Positions 1 through 5,156 of a stretch of 6,269 bases of DNA are shown in pieces. The notes beneath the pieces were generated by a model. It saw only the letters and a program-made list of their open reading frames with translations, was not told the origin of the DNA and ran no database searches. The position numbers were made by a program, and so were the translations under genes. Numbering within the stretch: the stretch's first letter is position 1; each line of letters opens with the position of its first letter. The stretch comes from Deltaproteobacteria bacterium (GTDB lineage: Bacteria > Desulfobacterota > GWC2-55-46 > UBA9637), in assembly GCA_016234985.1 (NCBI GenBank), contig JACRNK010000245.1, positions 1 to 6,269 on the forward strand, written 5' to 3'.

Positions 1-251
1 CGGATCAAAAACTCCAACGCCAGAATAATAATAAGGATGGGGAAGATATATGCTGAATAACCAACCACCTTAAATAACAGCCATGCCGTATAGCCTCCCA
101 CAATGCCGCCCCAATTGGATGCAATGTTCGCTTCAGAGTAAGAGAGAAGGCTGATGATAAGAAAAAGGGAAACGAATACGAGGGCAATTCCGATGACCTC
201 TTGCTTTAATCCCTTTTTTTTCTCTTTGGAGTTTATTTTGGAGTTGGCCAT
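1..251 (-). CDS. ftsK: DNA translocase FtsK/SpoIIIE, N-terminal membrane domain (partial, runs off the left edge)
   Basis: Reading the minus strand from an ATG at 251-249 gives 83 uninterrupted codons to the window edge. The product starts with a basic stretch (MANSKINSKEKKKG). A hydrophobic segment follows at about residues 19-38, then a short loop containing SNWGGIVGGY (about 45-54), then a second hydrophobic stretch at about 64-83 with GYSAYIFP. Membrane helix, N-x-G-G-x-V-G-x-Y loop and a GYSAY-led second helix are characteristic of the FtsK 4TM domain, which anchors the septal DNA pump used in chromosome segregation. The motor and gamma domains lie outside the window, so this is inferred from the membrane domain only. 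No clear Shine-Dalgarno is visible before the ATG. The gene is divergent from nnr, with a 179-bp shared upstream region (252-430). Confidence 0.82.
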   Translation of the reverse strand, partial: MANSKINSKEKKKGLKQEVIGIALVFVSLFLIISLLSYSEANIASNWGGIVGGYTAWLLFKVVGYSAYIFPILIIILALEFLI

Positions 252-393
252 TTAAATACCGTTATATATGTGTGTTATCCGTGATGCGAAAATATCAAAA
301 AACATACCGTAAAACAAAAAATAAGGCAAATGGAAAGATGAGATAAGGTAAGGGAAGTTGGCGTTATGTAATTGAAAATATCATGTTTAAAAA

Positions 394-422
394 TTGCAAA
401 ACACTGTGCAGTATGGTATTTT
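394..422 (+). promoter_or_regulatory. Possible sigma70-type promoter for nnr
   Basis: TTGCAA at 394-399 is followed by a 17-bp spacer and TATTTT at 417-422, with TG at 414-415 giving an extended -10 form. A start site about 7 nt downstream would fall at roughly 429, almost on the ATG at 431. That would fit the lack of any Shine-Dalgarno there and suggests a leaderless or near-leaderless mRNA. The match is modest in AT-rich DNA, so this is only a candidate. The rest of the 252-430 spacer is AT-rich and shows no gene. Confidence 0.25.
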
Positions 423-430
423 TCAACCCT

Positions 431-1804
431 ATGAAGATTGTTGATTCTGCGGCAATGAGGCGGCTTGATGGAGCGGCCACAAAAAAATATGGCATAGCCG
501 GGCTTGTGCTTATGGAAAATGCGGGCAGGGGTGTTGCCGAGATTATTGAAAGGGATTTTAGCGGCAGTAAAAGAGTTTCCATTTTTGCAGGAAAAGGGAA
601 TAACGGCGGAGACGGATTTGTTGCGGCGCGACATTTGAGCAACAAGGGTTTCAAAGTTTCGGTGTATCTGCTTGCAAAAAAGTCCGATGTAAAAAGCGAC
701 GCTAAAACCAATCTGGATATATGGGAAAAGATGGGCGGCGAAATAAAAACGATTTTATCGGCAAAGGACATTGATAAAAATAAATCTGTGATATTACATT
801 CCGCCTTGATTGTGGACGCCATCTTCGGCACAGGGCTTTCATCGGATGCGAAAGGTATTCATAAAGCTGCGATAGATTTTATCAATCGCATGAATAAGCC
901 GGTTGCGGCAATTGATGTGCCTTCCGGGCTTGACGCTTCAAACGGCAGGATTCTCGGCAGTTGCGTAAAGGCCGCAATCACAGCTACGATGGCGGCTCCG
1001 AAAATAGGGCTTTGCGTTTATCCGGGCGCGGATTATGCGGGAAGGGTTGAGACGGTTGATATAGGGATGCCGCAGCAGCTTTTGGAAGATGAGAAGATTC
1101 GTTGGGAACTCCTTGACCGTGACAGCATAAAAAAACTTTTAAAACCAAGACGCGGCAATACGCACAAAGGCAGTTTCGGCCATATGTTTGTGCTTGCAGG
1201 TTCTGTTGGAAAAACAGGCGCCGCTGCCATGACCTGTCTCGGCGCAATGAGGAGCGGGGCCGGCCTTGTGACTCTGGGTATTCCCAAAAGCCTAAATCCG
1301 ATTATGGCGAAAAAACTTACAGAGGTGATGACGTTGCCGTTACCGGAATCCCCCTTACATCCCCCTTTGTCAAAGGGGGAAAAAGGGGGATTTTCAGGAA
1401 TACTCGGCTATGAAGCATTTAAAGGCATAATGTCATTTATCAGAGACAAAAAAGTTATTGTGCTCGGCCCTGGGCTTACGACAGCAGAACCTGTTAGAAA
1501 ACTGGTCTTGAGACTTGTAAGGGAATCTAAAATACCTCTTGTCATTGACGCTGATGGCATAAACTGCCTTGCTAAAGATGTAAATGTTTTAAAATATGCT
1601 AAAGCCACTATTATTCTTACGCCTCATCCCGGAGAGATGGCAAGGCTCGTTGGTTTGAAAGCAAAGGATGTTCAGGCAGACAGGATCGGCATAGCATCAG
1701 GGTTTGCAAAAGAGAATAAAGTTATTGTTGTGCTGAAAGGCGCACGGACGATTATCGCGGAGCCGTCCGGCAGGATTTTTATAAATCCCACAGGAAATCC
1801 ATGA
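431..1804 (+). CDS. nnr: Bifunctional NAD(P)H-hydrate epimerase / ADP-dependent NAD(P)H-hydrate dehydratase, truncated by an internal deletion
   Basis: Nnr repairs hydrated NAD(P)H: the N-terminal YjeF_N domain epimerises R/S-hydrates and the C-terminal ribokinase-like domain dehydrates the S form using ADP. The start at 431 (MKIVDSAAMRRLD) matches the usual family start; an in-frame ATG at 383 would add 16 residues unlike the family. Epimerase motifs are intact: GKGNNGGDG (54-62), DAIFGTG (129-135) and AIDVPSGLD (160-168). The dehydratase domain follows with HKGSFGHMFVLAGS, VLGPGL, VIDADGIN (371-378), TPHPGE (397-402) and INPTGNP at the very end. TGA at 1802-1804 comes exactly where the family continues with a GMATGGSGDVLTG-like segment containing the catalytic Asp. 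Those codons are absent and the normal C-terminus resumes out of frame at 1801. The epimerase half could still work; the dehydratase half should be dead if the sequence is correct. A repeat-derived insert lies at about residues 307-321. Confidence 0.9.
   Translation: MKIVDSAAMRRLDGAATKKYGIAGLVLMENAGRGVAEIIERDFSGSKRVSIFAGKGNNGGDGFVAARHLSNKGFKVSVYLLAKKSDVKSDAKTNLDIWEKMGGEIKTILSAKDIDKNKSVILHSALIVDAIFGTGLSSDAKGIHKAAIDFINRMNKPVAAIDVPSGLDASNGRILGSCVKAAITATMAAPKIGLCVYPGADYAGRVETVDIGMPQQLLEDEKIRWELLDRDSIKKLLKPRRGNTHKGSFGHMFVLAGSVGKTGAAAMTCLGAMRSGAGLVTLGIPKSLNPIMAKKLTEVMTLPLPESPLHPPLSKGEKGGFSGILGYEAFKGIMSFIRDKKVIVLGPGLTTAEPVRKLVLRLVRESKIPLVIDADGINCLAKDVNVLKYAKATIILTPHPGEMARLVGLKAKDVQADRIGIASGFAKENKVIVVLKGARTIIAEPSGRIFINPTGNP
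1347..1392. repeat. Nested palindromic C5/G5 repeat inserted in frame within nnr
   Basis: A perfect 10-bp inverted repeat, AATCCCCCTT at 1347-1356 and AAGGGGGATT at 1383-1392, encloses a second perfect 9-bp stem, TCCCCCTTT at 1360-1368 and AAAGGGGGA at 1372-1380, with loop GTC. The element is read through as SPLHPPLSKGEKGGF, between PLPE and SGILGYEAF of the dehydratase domain, where typical Nnr proteins have a short loop. From general knowledge, similar dispersed C5/G5 palindromes that encode PPLSKGEKGG-like peptides recur in many bacterial genomes. Its copy number in this genome cannot be seen here. Confidence 0.8.
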
Positions 1805-1971
1805 TCAGCGGCTTTATCGCGCAGGGCTACAGCCCGCTTGATGCGGCAAACATCTCGGTCTATCTGCACGGCCTCGCAGGCGATGAGGTTGCGAAGAAAA
1901 AAGGGCAGGTGGGCATGATGGCAGGGGATATTTTGAATATTTTGCCGAAGGTGATTAATTCTTTTATGTAG
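1801..1971 (+). pseudogene. nnr: Severed C-terminal part of nnr (dehydratase domain tail, out of frame)
   Basis: An open frame from ATG 1801 to TAG 1969-1971 encodes 56 residues starting MISGFIAQGYSPLDAA, with VYLHGLAGDEVA and GMMAGDIL following. This is the standard end of Nnr after the GSGD helix. It is offset from the upstream 457-codon frame, so one deletion of length 1 modulo 3 (about 40 nt if the usual 13 residues are missing) explains both pieces. AGGAAA at 1792-1797 could act as a weak ribosome site for the ATG, but an isolated 56-residue tail has no expected activity. I treat it as part of a broken nnr rather than a separate gene. Confidence 0.85.
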
Positions 1972-1987
1972 CTGCCCATTTATGTGC

Positions 1988-2025
1988 GTAGTTAAGAGCT
2001 CCGATGAATCGGCAGACTACTTTTT
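1988..2025 (+). terminator. Hairpin plus T-tract between nnr and tsaE (weak terminator or attenuator)
   Basis: CCGAT (2001-2005) pairs with ATCGG (2008-2012). An outer arm, GTAGT (1988-1992), pairs with ACTAC (2016-2020), and TTTTT follows directly at 2021-2025. The stem is interrupted by an asymmetric internal loop, so termination would be inefficient. The ribosome site of tsaE (AGGGAAG, 2026-2032) starts immediately after the T-tract, so the structure could also affect tsaE expression. Confidence 0.35.
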
Positions 2026-2036
2026 AGGGAAGAAAT

Positions 2037-2483
2037 GTGAAGGTAGGCGGTAAGATAGATTTGAAATCCGAAATATTTTATACATCATCCCCTGATGAGA
2101 CCGTAGAACTTGGCAGGAAGATAGGCGAGGGGCTTAGGGCAGGGGATGTGGTTGCCCTTGTCGGCGAATTGGGCGCAGGCAAGACATTATTTACGCAGGG
2201 ACTGGTGCAAGGGCTTGGAGTAAAGGGTTATGTTAAAAGTCCTTCATTTACGATTGTGAATAAATACGAAGGCAGGCTCCCTGTTTATCATCTTGACCTT
2301 TACCGGCTCGGCGATGTCAACGAAATATATGAGCTTGGGATTGAGGAGTATCTATACGGAGACGGCGTTACTATTATAGAATGGGCAGAAAAGGCGTATT
2401 CCCTTTTGCCGGAGAAGTATATATTGATTAAGTTTTTTTACACAGGGGAAAAGACGAGGAAGGTAGAGATTGCATCCACTTGA
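2037..2483 (+). CDS. tsaE: tRNA threonylcarbamoyladenosine biosynthesis ATPase TsaE
   Basis: TsaE is the P-loop ATPase that works with TsaD-TsaB to make t6A37 on ANN-decoding tRNAs in the cytoplasm. The 148-residue product has normal family length. The Walker A motif is GELGAGKT (43-50), followed by the TsaE signature SPSFTIVNKY (68-77), YHLDLYRL (84-91), LGIEEYL (101-107) and TIIEWAEK (113-120). The start is GTG at 2037, four bases after AGGGAAG (2026-2032). An ATG at 2035 runs straight into TGA and cannot be used. A TTG at 2061 is an alternative that would still keep the whole domain. The gene follows nnr, a common pairing, and its stop opens onto the accessory-looking block. I see no defects. 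Confidence 0.94.
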   Translation: MKVGGKIDLKSEIFYTSSPDETVELGRKIGEGLRAGDVVALVGELGAGKTLFTQGLVQGLGVKGYVKSPSFTIVNKYEGRLPVYHLDLYRLGDVNEIYELGIEEYLYGDGVTIIEWAEKAYSLLPEKYILIKFFYTGEKTRKVEIAST

Positions 2484-2490
2484 GCGATTT

Positions 2491-2570
2491 GTTAGGCATA
2501 CCGACATTCTTGTGTCAAGGTTGTATGTGCATTCACATTGATTATATGACGCCCAACGCCCGGATCAGCG
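2491..2570 (+). other. Possible remnants of integron attC-like sites (weak)
   Basis: GTTAGGC at 2491-2497 fits the R' core (GTTRRRY), and GCCCAAC at 2551-2557 followed by GCCCGGATCAGCG fits the R''/L'' start of a typical attC site. They lie in the order and orientation expected for the borders of a cassette, but only about 53 bp separate them and no full attC fold with an L'/R' half can be drawn. GTTGGGT at 2596-2602 could serve as R' for the second site but has no matching L'. The 2484-2591 interval otherwise contains no gene. This may be coincidence. Confidence 0.18.
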
Positions 2571-2591
2571 AGAGGTCGCAGTTTGTAGTAT

Positions 2592-2669
2592 GTAGGTTGG
2601 GTTGAGTTTTTTAACCCAGCAATTTATTGCAATGAATTGTTGGGTTTCGCTTTGCTCAACCCAACCTAC
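2592..2669. repeat. 78-nt nested inverted repeat (GTAGGTTGGGTTGAG family)
   Basis: Perfect 15-bp terminal inverted repeats, GTAGGTTGGGTTGAG at 2592-2606 and CTCAACCCAACCTAC at 2655-2669, enclose an inner pair, AACCCAGCAATT at 2613-2624 and AATTGTTGGGTT at 2635-2646 (one G-T pair). ATTGCAAT (2626-2633) lies at the tip. The whole element can fold into one long hairpin. Related GTAGGTTGGGTT palindromes are known to me as dispersed, MITE- or REP-like elements in many bacteria. It contains no coding capacity. It ends 10 bp from the stop codon of the minus-strand zinc-ribbon gene and could terminate that transcript. A degenerate copy lies at 5529-5561. Confidence 0.85.
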
Positions 2670-2679
2670 GTGCTTCGTG

Positions 2680-2814
2680 CTATATTCCGCAGTCATCGCA
2701 TAGTGGTATAGTTCCTATGCTAATTATAGCTTCTAACCAATCTTGTCGTGCTCCTATTATTTTTCCACATCTCTCACATCTTTGTATTTCATCTTCATCT
2801 AATTTGTCCCACAT
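2680..2814 (-). CDS. Small zinc-ribbon protein (44 residues), unknown function
   Basis: The minus strand from ATG at 2814-2812 to TAG at 2682-2680 encodes 44 residues. Two CxxC knuckles are present, RCERCGKI (C13, C16) and LCDDCGI (C39, C42), separated by 22 residues, which is the layout of a treble-clef or zinc-ribbon micro-domain. The N-terminus is acidic (MWDKLDEDE) and the middle (DWLEAIISIGTIP) is mildly hydrophobic. A strong ribosome site (AAGGGGTGAT, plus-strand 2819-2828) ends four bases before the ATG, and a promoter-like sequence lies further upstream. These make it a real gene despite its size. Codons are AT-rich (ATA, GGA, CGA) compared with lpdA or lysC, consistent with acquired DNA. 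I do not recognise a family. A DNA/RNA-binding or protein-adaptor role is possible, but nothing in the sequence fixes it. Confidence 0.72.
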   Translation of the reverse strand: MWDKLDEDEIQRCERCGKIIGARQDWLEAIISIGTIPLCDDCGI

Positions 2815-2852
2815 ATTTATCACCCCTTCCCCCTAATCTATCTATTTTTTAA

Positions 2853-2882
2853 AACATATCACATCAAGACATCTTGATTCAA
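2853..2882 (-). promoter_or_regulatory. Candidate promoter of the zinc-ribbon gene with a palindromic operator in its spacer
   Basis: On the minus strand TTGAAT (plus-strand 2877-2882) and TATGTT (2853-2858) are separated by 18 bp, with a TG one base before the -10 (extended form). The expected start site near 2846 leaves about a 30-nt leader that includes the strong ribosome site. The spacer contains a perfect palindrome, ATCAAGACATCTTGAT (2863-2878: 7-bp arms, 2-bp centre), placed where a bound protein would block RNA polymerase. It lies between divergent genes, so it might also act on hicB. The binding protein is unknown. Confidence 0.4.
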
Positions 2883-2948
2883 TCATTTTCTCTTTAAATA
2901 TTCCTTAAAATATGTTACCTACTGATAGAATATATAGAAGTAAAAGAT

Positions 2949-2954
2949 GGAGGT
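2949..2954 (+). promoter_or_regulatory. Shine-Dalgarno site that fixes the hicB start
   Basis: GGAGGT at 2949-2954 lies four bases before ATG 2959. It overlaps an upstream in-frame ATG at 2947, which has no ribosome site of its own, so 2959 is preferred. Confidence 0.7.
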
Positions 2955-2958
2955 AAGT

Positions 2959-3153
2959 ATGATACCGATTGATTACGATGTGATTGTATTTAAGGAAGAT
3001 GCAACTTATATCGCTTATTGTCCTGAGCTTGATGTATCAAGCTGCGGCAATACCGTAGAACATGCAAAGGCGATATTCTTGAAGAGGCGCGATATAAAAG
3101 AGATACAAGCGGCAGATGGCAGCCGCCAAAACTCGTTGCAACTGAACTGGTGA
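2959..3153 (+). CDS. hicB: HicB-family antitoxin, internally deleted and frameshifted
   Basis: HicB proteins neutralise the HicA mRNA interferase and usually repress their own operon. The N-terminal half is typical: YDVIVFKEDATYIAYCPEL then DVSSCGNTVEHAKA, the partial RNase H-like fold. After HAKA (to 3072) the family normally continues with an amphipathic segment (about NLxxAVxLFLEEA..GTL), which is missing. In this frame a non-homologous tail runs to TGA 3151-3153 (64 residues in all). The expected HicB C-terminus is present in another frame at 3072-3164. So I read this as hicB with an internal deletion of about 20 codons plus one base. The start at 2959 is chosen for its ribosome site. It lies directly upstream of an intact hicA, in antitoxin-first order. 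Confidence 0.78.
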   Translation: MIPIDYDVIVFKEDATYIAYCPELDVSSCGNTVEHAKAIFLKRRDIKEIQAADGSRQNSLQLNW

Positions 3154-3164
3154 GCATAGCTTAA
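3072..3164 (+). pseudogene. hicB: Out-of-frame C-terminal remnant of hicB
   Basis: Read in the frame of 3072, the DNA encodes DILEEARYKRDTSGRW, then QPPKLVATELVSIA and TAA at 3162-3164. A G-x-L-x-x-I-L-E-E-A-G-Y lead followed by W-x-P-P and a valine/serine-rich end is the usual tail of this HicB group. The ancestral stop would lie one base before the hicA ATG (3166), a spacing normal for a co-translated toxin-antitoxin pair. It has no start of its own and is part of the broken hicB. Confidence 0.75.
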
Positions 3165-3165
3165 A

Positions 3166-3396
3166 ATGCCGAAGATAATACCTATACCGGCAAACAAATT
3201 GAGGAAGGTCTTTGAAAAAGCCGGGTTTAAATGCGTAAGAATTGAAGGCGACCATTTTGTATACACAAAAGAAGGAATTGCAAGACCTGTAGTTATACCA
3301 AACTGGAAAGAAGTGCCGGTGTTTATAATCAAAAATAATTTAAGGACAGCAGGGATTTCAAGGGAAGAATATTTTACTCTGTTAGAAGAAGTATAG
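3166..3396 (+). CDS. hicA: HicA-family mRNA interferase toxin
   Basis: HicA toxins are small double-stranded-RNA-binding-fold ribonucleases that cleave mRNA and stop translation. The 76-residue product is of family length and appears intact. It has an N-terminal helix (KLRKVFEKAGFKCVR, 11-25), the catalytic-His strand EGDHFVYTK (His30 in the G-[SD]-H motif), the VVIPNWKEVPV strand-loop (about 42-52), and the closing helix NNLRTAGISREEYFTLL. The usual PVH is replaced by IPNW. No strong Shine-Dalgarno precedes the ATG; translation probably depends on ribosomes finishing hicB, whose present TGA (3153) is only 12 bases upstream. An intact toxin beside a broken antitoxin is unexpected, so either the HicB lesion is not real or HicA is silent or neutralised elsewhere. 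Confidence 0.85.
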   Translation: MPKIIPIPANKLRKVFEKAGFKCVRIEGDHFVYTKEGIARPVVIPNWKEVPVFIIKNNLRTAGISREEYFTLLEEV

Positions 3397-3419
3397 GACA
3401 AAAAAGAACGGAGGTTTTC

Positions 3420-4814
3420 ATGCAGGAATTTGACATCGTTGTTATCGGCGGCGGGCCTGGCGGTTATGTGGCTGCAATAAGGGCTGCGCAGATGGGCGCA
3501 AAGGCCCTGCTTATTGAAAAGGATGCGCTCGGCGGCACTTGCCTTAACAGGGGCTGCATACCCACAAAGGCGCTCTATTATTCGGCAAAAACCATTGCTG
3601 CCGTCAAAAAGGCCGCTGAATTTGGCGTAAGCACAGGCGAGGTGAGCTTTGATATTGCAAAGGCTGTTGACAGGAAAGACGATGTTGTAAAAAAACTTGT
3701 GGCAGGCGTTGGCCAGCTTCTCAAGGGAAACGGCGTTACAGTTATAAACGGAACCGGCGCTATTGAGGCAATCGGCAAGGCCAAGGTTGAGAAAAAAGAC
3801 GGCACGACCGAGGTTATCGCTGCAAAGAATATTATAATTGCAACAGGCTCTGAGCCTGCGATGATTCCGGCATTTAAGATTGACAGGGAAAATGTCATTA
3901 CATCCACAGAGGCGTTGAATCTTAAAAAACTGCCCAAGAGCATTCTGATAATAGGCGGCGGCGTGATGGGGTGCGAGTTTGCAAATATGTTTGCAAAGTT
4001 TGGCAGTTCTGTAAAGATAGTGGAGTTGTTGCCGACAATCCTTTCTACAGAAGATAAGCAGGTGGTGAGGGTGATTGCAAAGTCATTTAAGGATGCAGGC
4101 ATTGAGGTATATACAGAGGCAGGCGTGGAAGGGATTGAGGTTACAGCCGACGGAGTTAAGACCAGACTTAAAGACGGGAAGGAATTTCTGACTGAAAAAG
4201 TGTTGGTTACAATCGGAAGGAGTTTTAATTCAACAGGCATAGGGCTTGATAAAGCGGGTGTAGAAGTTGAAAAAGGGCGCATAAAGGTAAATGAAAAGAT
4301 GGAGACAAATGTTAAGGGGATATATGCAATCGGCGATGTTACAGGCCAAATGCTCCTTGCGCATATTGCAAGCGCGAGCGCAATTGTGGCTGTTGAAAAT
4401 GCGCTCGGCAAGGAAAGATGGATGGATTATTCTGCAGTGCCAGGAGGCATCTTTACAGACCCTGAGATTGCAAGCGTGGGGTTAAGGGAAAAGGACGCAG
4501 AGGCAAAGGGAATTAAAATCAGCATCGGTAGATTCCCTTATGCCGCGAGCGGAAAGGCCCTTGCTATGGGCGAGACAGAGGGCTTTATGCAGATTATCAC
4601 CGAAGAGGGAACGGACAGGGTTATTGGCGCAACAATCGTGGGCGCGCACGCAACGGATTTGATAGGCGAGGTGGCGATTGTTGTAAGGGGCGGCGGGAAA
4701 TTGAAACATATAACCGAAACCATTCATGCTCATCCAACTTTGCCGGAGATTGTTCTGGAGGCGGCGGAGGACGTGCATGGAATGGCGATTCATAAGATGG
4801 GGAGAAAAAAGTAG
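3420..4814 (+). CDS. lpdA: Dihydrolipoamide dehydrogenase (E3), full length
   Basis: This FAD flavoenzyme reoxidises dihydrolipoamide of 2-oxoacid dehydrogenase or glycine cleavage complexes with NAD+. All landmarks are present in 464 residues: FAD-binding GGGPGG (10-15), the redox disulfide GGTCLNRGCIPTK (Cys41 and Cys46), ATGSEP (141-146), the NAD-binding GGGVMG (179-184) with acidic E202 at the end of the following strand (NAD rather than NADP), the second FAD motif YAIGD (Asp306), and the catalytic HAHPTLPE (His438 and Glu443). It has a good ribosome site (GGAGGT, 3410-3415) five bases before the ATG. It starts 23 bp after hicA and ends 36 bp before mntA, all on the same strand. No E1, E2 or glycine-cleavage gene is in the window, so its partner complex is unknown. 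Its GC-richer codon use resembles lysC more than the toxin genes. Confidence 0.95.
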   Translation: MQEFDIVVIGGGPGGYVAAIRAAQMGAKALLIEKDALGGTCLNRGCIPTKALYYSAKTIAAVKKAAEFGVSTGEVSFDIAKAVDRKDDVVKKLVAGVGQLLKGNGVTVINGTGAIEAIGKAKVEKKDGTTEVIAAKNIIIATGSEPAMIPAFKIDRENVITSTEALNLKKLPKSILIIGGGVMGCEFANMFAKFGSSVKIVELLPTILSTEDKQVVRVIAKSFKDAGIEVYTEAGVEGIEVTADGVKTRLKDGKEFLTEKVLVTIGRSFNSTGIGLDKAGVEVEKGRIKVNEKMETNVKGIYAIGDVTGQMLLAHIASASAIVAVENALGKERWMDYSAVPGGIFTDPEIASVGLREKDAEAKGIKISIGRFPYAASGKALAMGETEGFMQIITEEGTDRVIGATIVGAHATDLIGEVAIVVRGGGKLKHITETIHAHPTLPEIVLEAAEDVHGMAIHKMGRKK

Positions 4815-4850
4815 CCAGCTTCTGTATTCGCTTTTCAAGGAGGAATAAAA

Positions 4851-5156
4851 ATGATTCATCCGTTTATTCAAACCCATTTATCGGAAATAACAAATGCGCT
4901 GAGGGATAATCAGGTAAAAAAAGCCTATCTTTTCGGCTCGGCCTGCACTGAAAATTTTACCGACAAGAGCGATGTGGATATTTTGATAAGTTTTCAGGAA
5001 AACTTGGACCCCATTACCCGTGGGGATTTATGGTGGAATGTATTTTTCTCATTGGAAGATATTTTGCAACGGCCAATTGATCTTCTTACCGAAAACTCAC
5101 TGGAGAATCCCTATTTTAAAAAAGAATTGGAAAATACCATGCAGGAAATTTTATGA
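4851..5156 (+). CDS. mntA: MntA-type minimal nucleotidyltransferase antitoxin
   Basis: MntA antitoxins silence their partner HepT by adding AMP to a tyrosine near the HEPN active site. The 101-residue product has the minimal nucleotidyltransferase core: LFGS (27-30), the metal-binding D41-V-D43 in TDKSDVDILI, and a third acidic residue, D77, in RPIDLL. This is the G-S-x10-D-x-D arrangement of the family. AAGGAGGA at 4837-4844 lies seven bases before the ATG. The end overlaps hepT by four bases (ATGA, 5153-5156), so the two are translationally coupled. All expected catalytic residues are present and no lesion is visible. Confidence 0.9.
   Translation: MIHPFIQTHLSEITNALRDNQVKKAYLFGSACTENFTDKSDVDILISFQENLDPITRGDLWWNVFFSLEDILQRPIDLLTENSLENPYFKKELENTMQEIL

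Noticed and set aside
383..430. Upstream ATG for nnr giving a 16-residue extension
   Set aside because: The extension does not resemble the family, which begins near MKIV, and there is no ribosome site before it.
364..831. 155-codon minus-strand open frame opposite the nnr N-terminus
   Set aside because: It is antisense to the conserved epimerase domain, with low-complexity composition and no motif.
2947..2958. Upstream ATG for hicB
   Set aside because: It overlaps the GGAGGT ribosome site that serves ATG 2959 and has no site of its own.
3578..4411. 277-codon open frame on the minus strand opposite lpdA
   Set aside because: It lies wholly antisense to a full-length, motif-complete lpdA. 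Its composition (runs of Ser, Thr, Pro, Ala, Ile) is the mirror of lpdA codon bias, and it has no recognisable domain.
4482..4877. 131-codon minus-strand open frame across the end of lpdA and start of mntA
   Set aside because: It overlaps two well-supported plus-strand genes, has no family resemblance and no convincing ribosome site.
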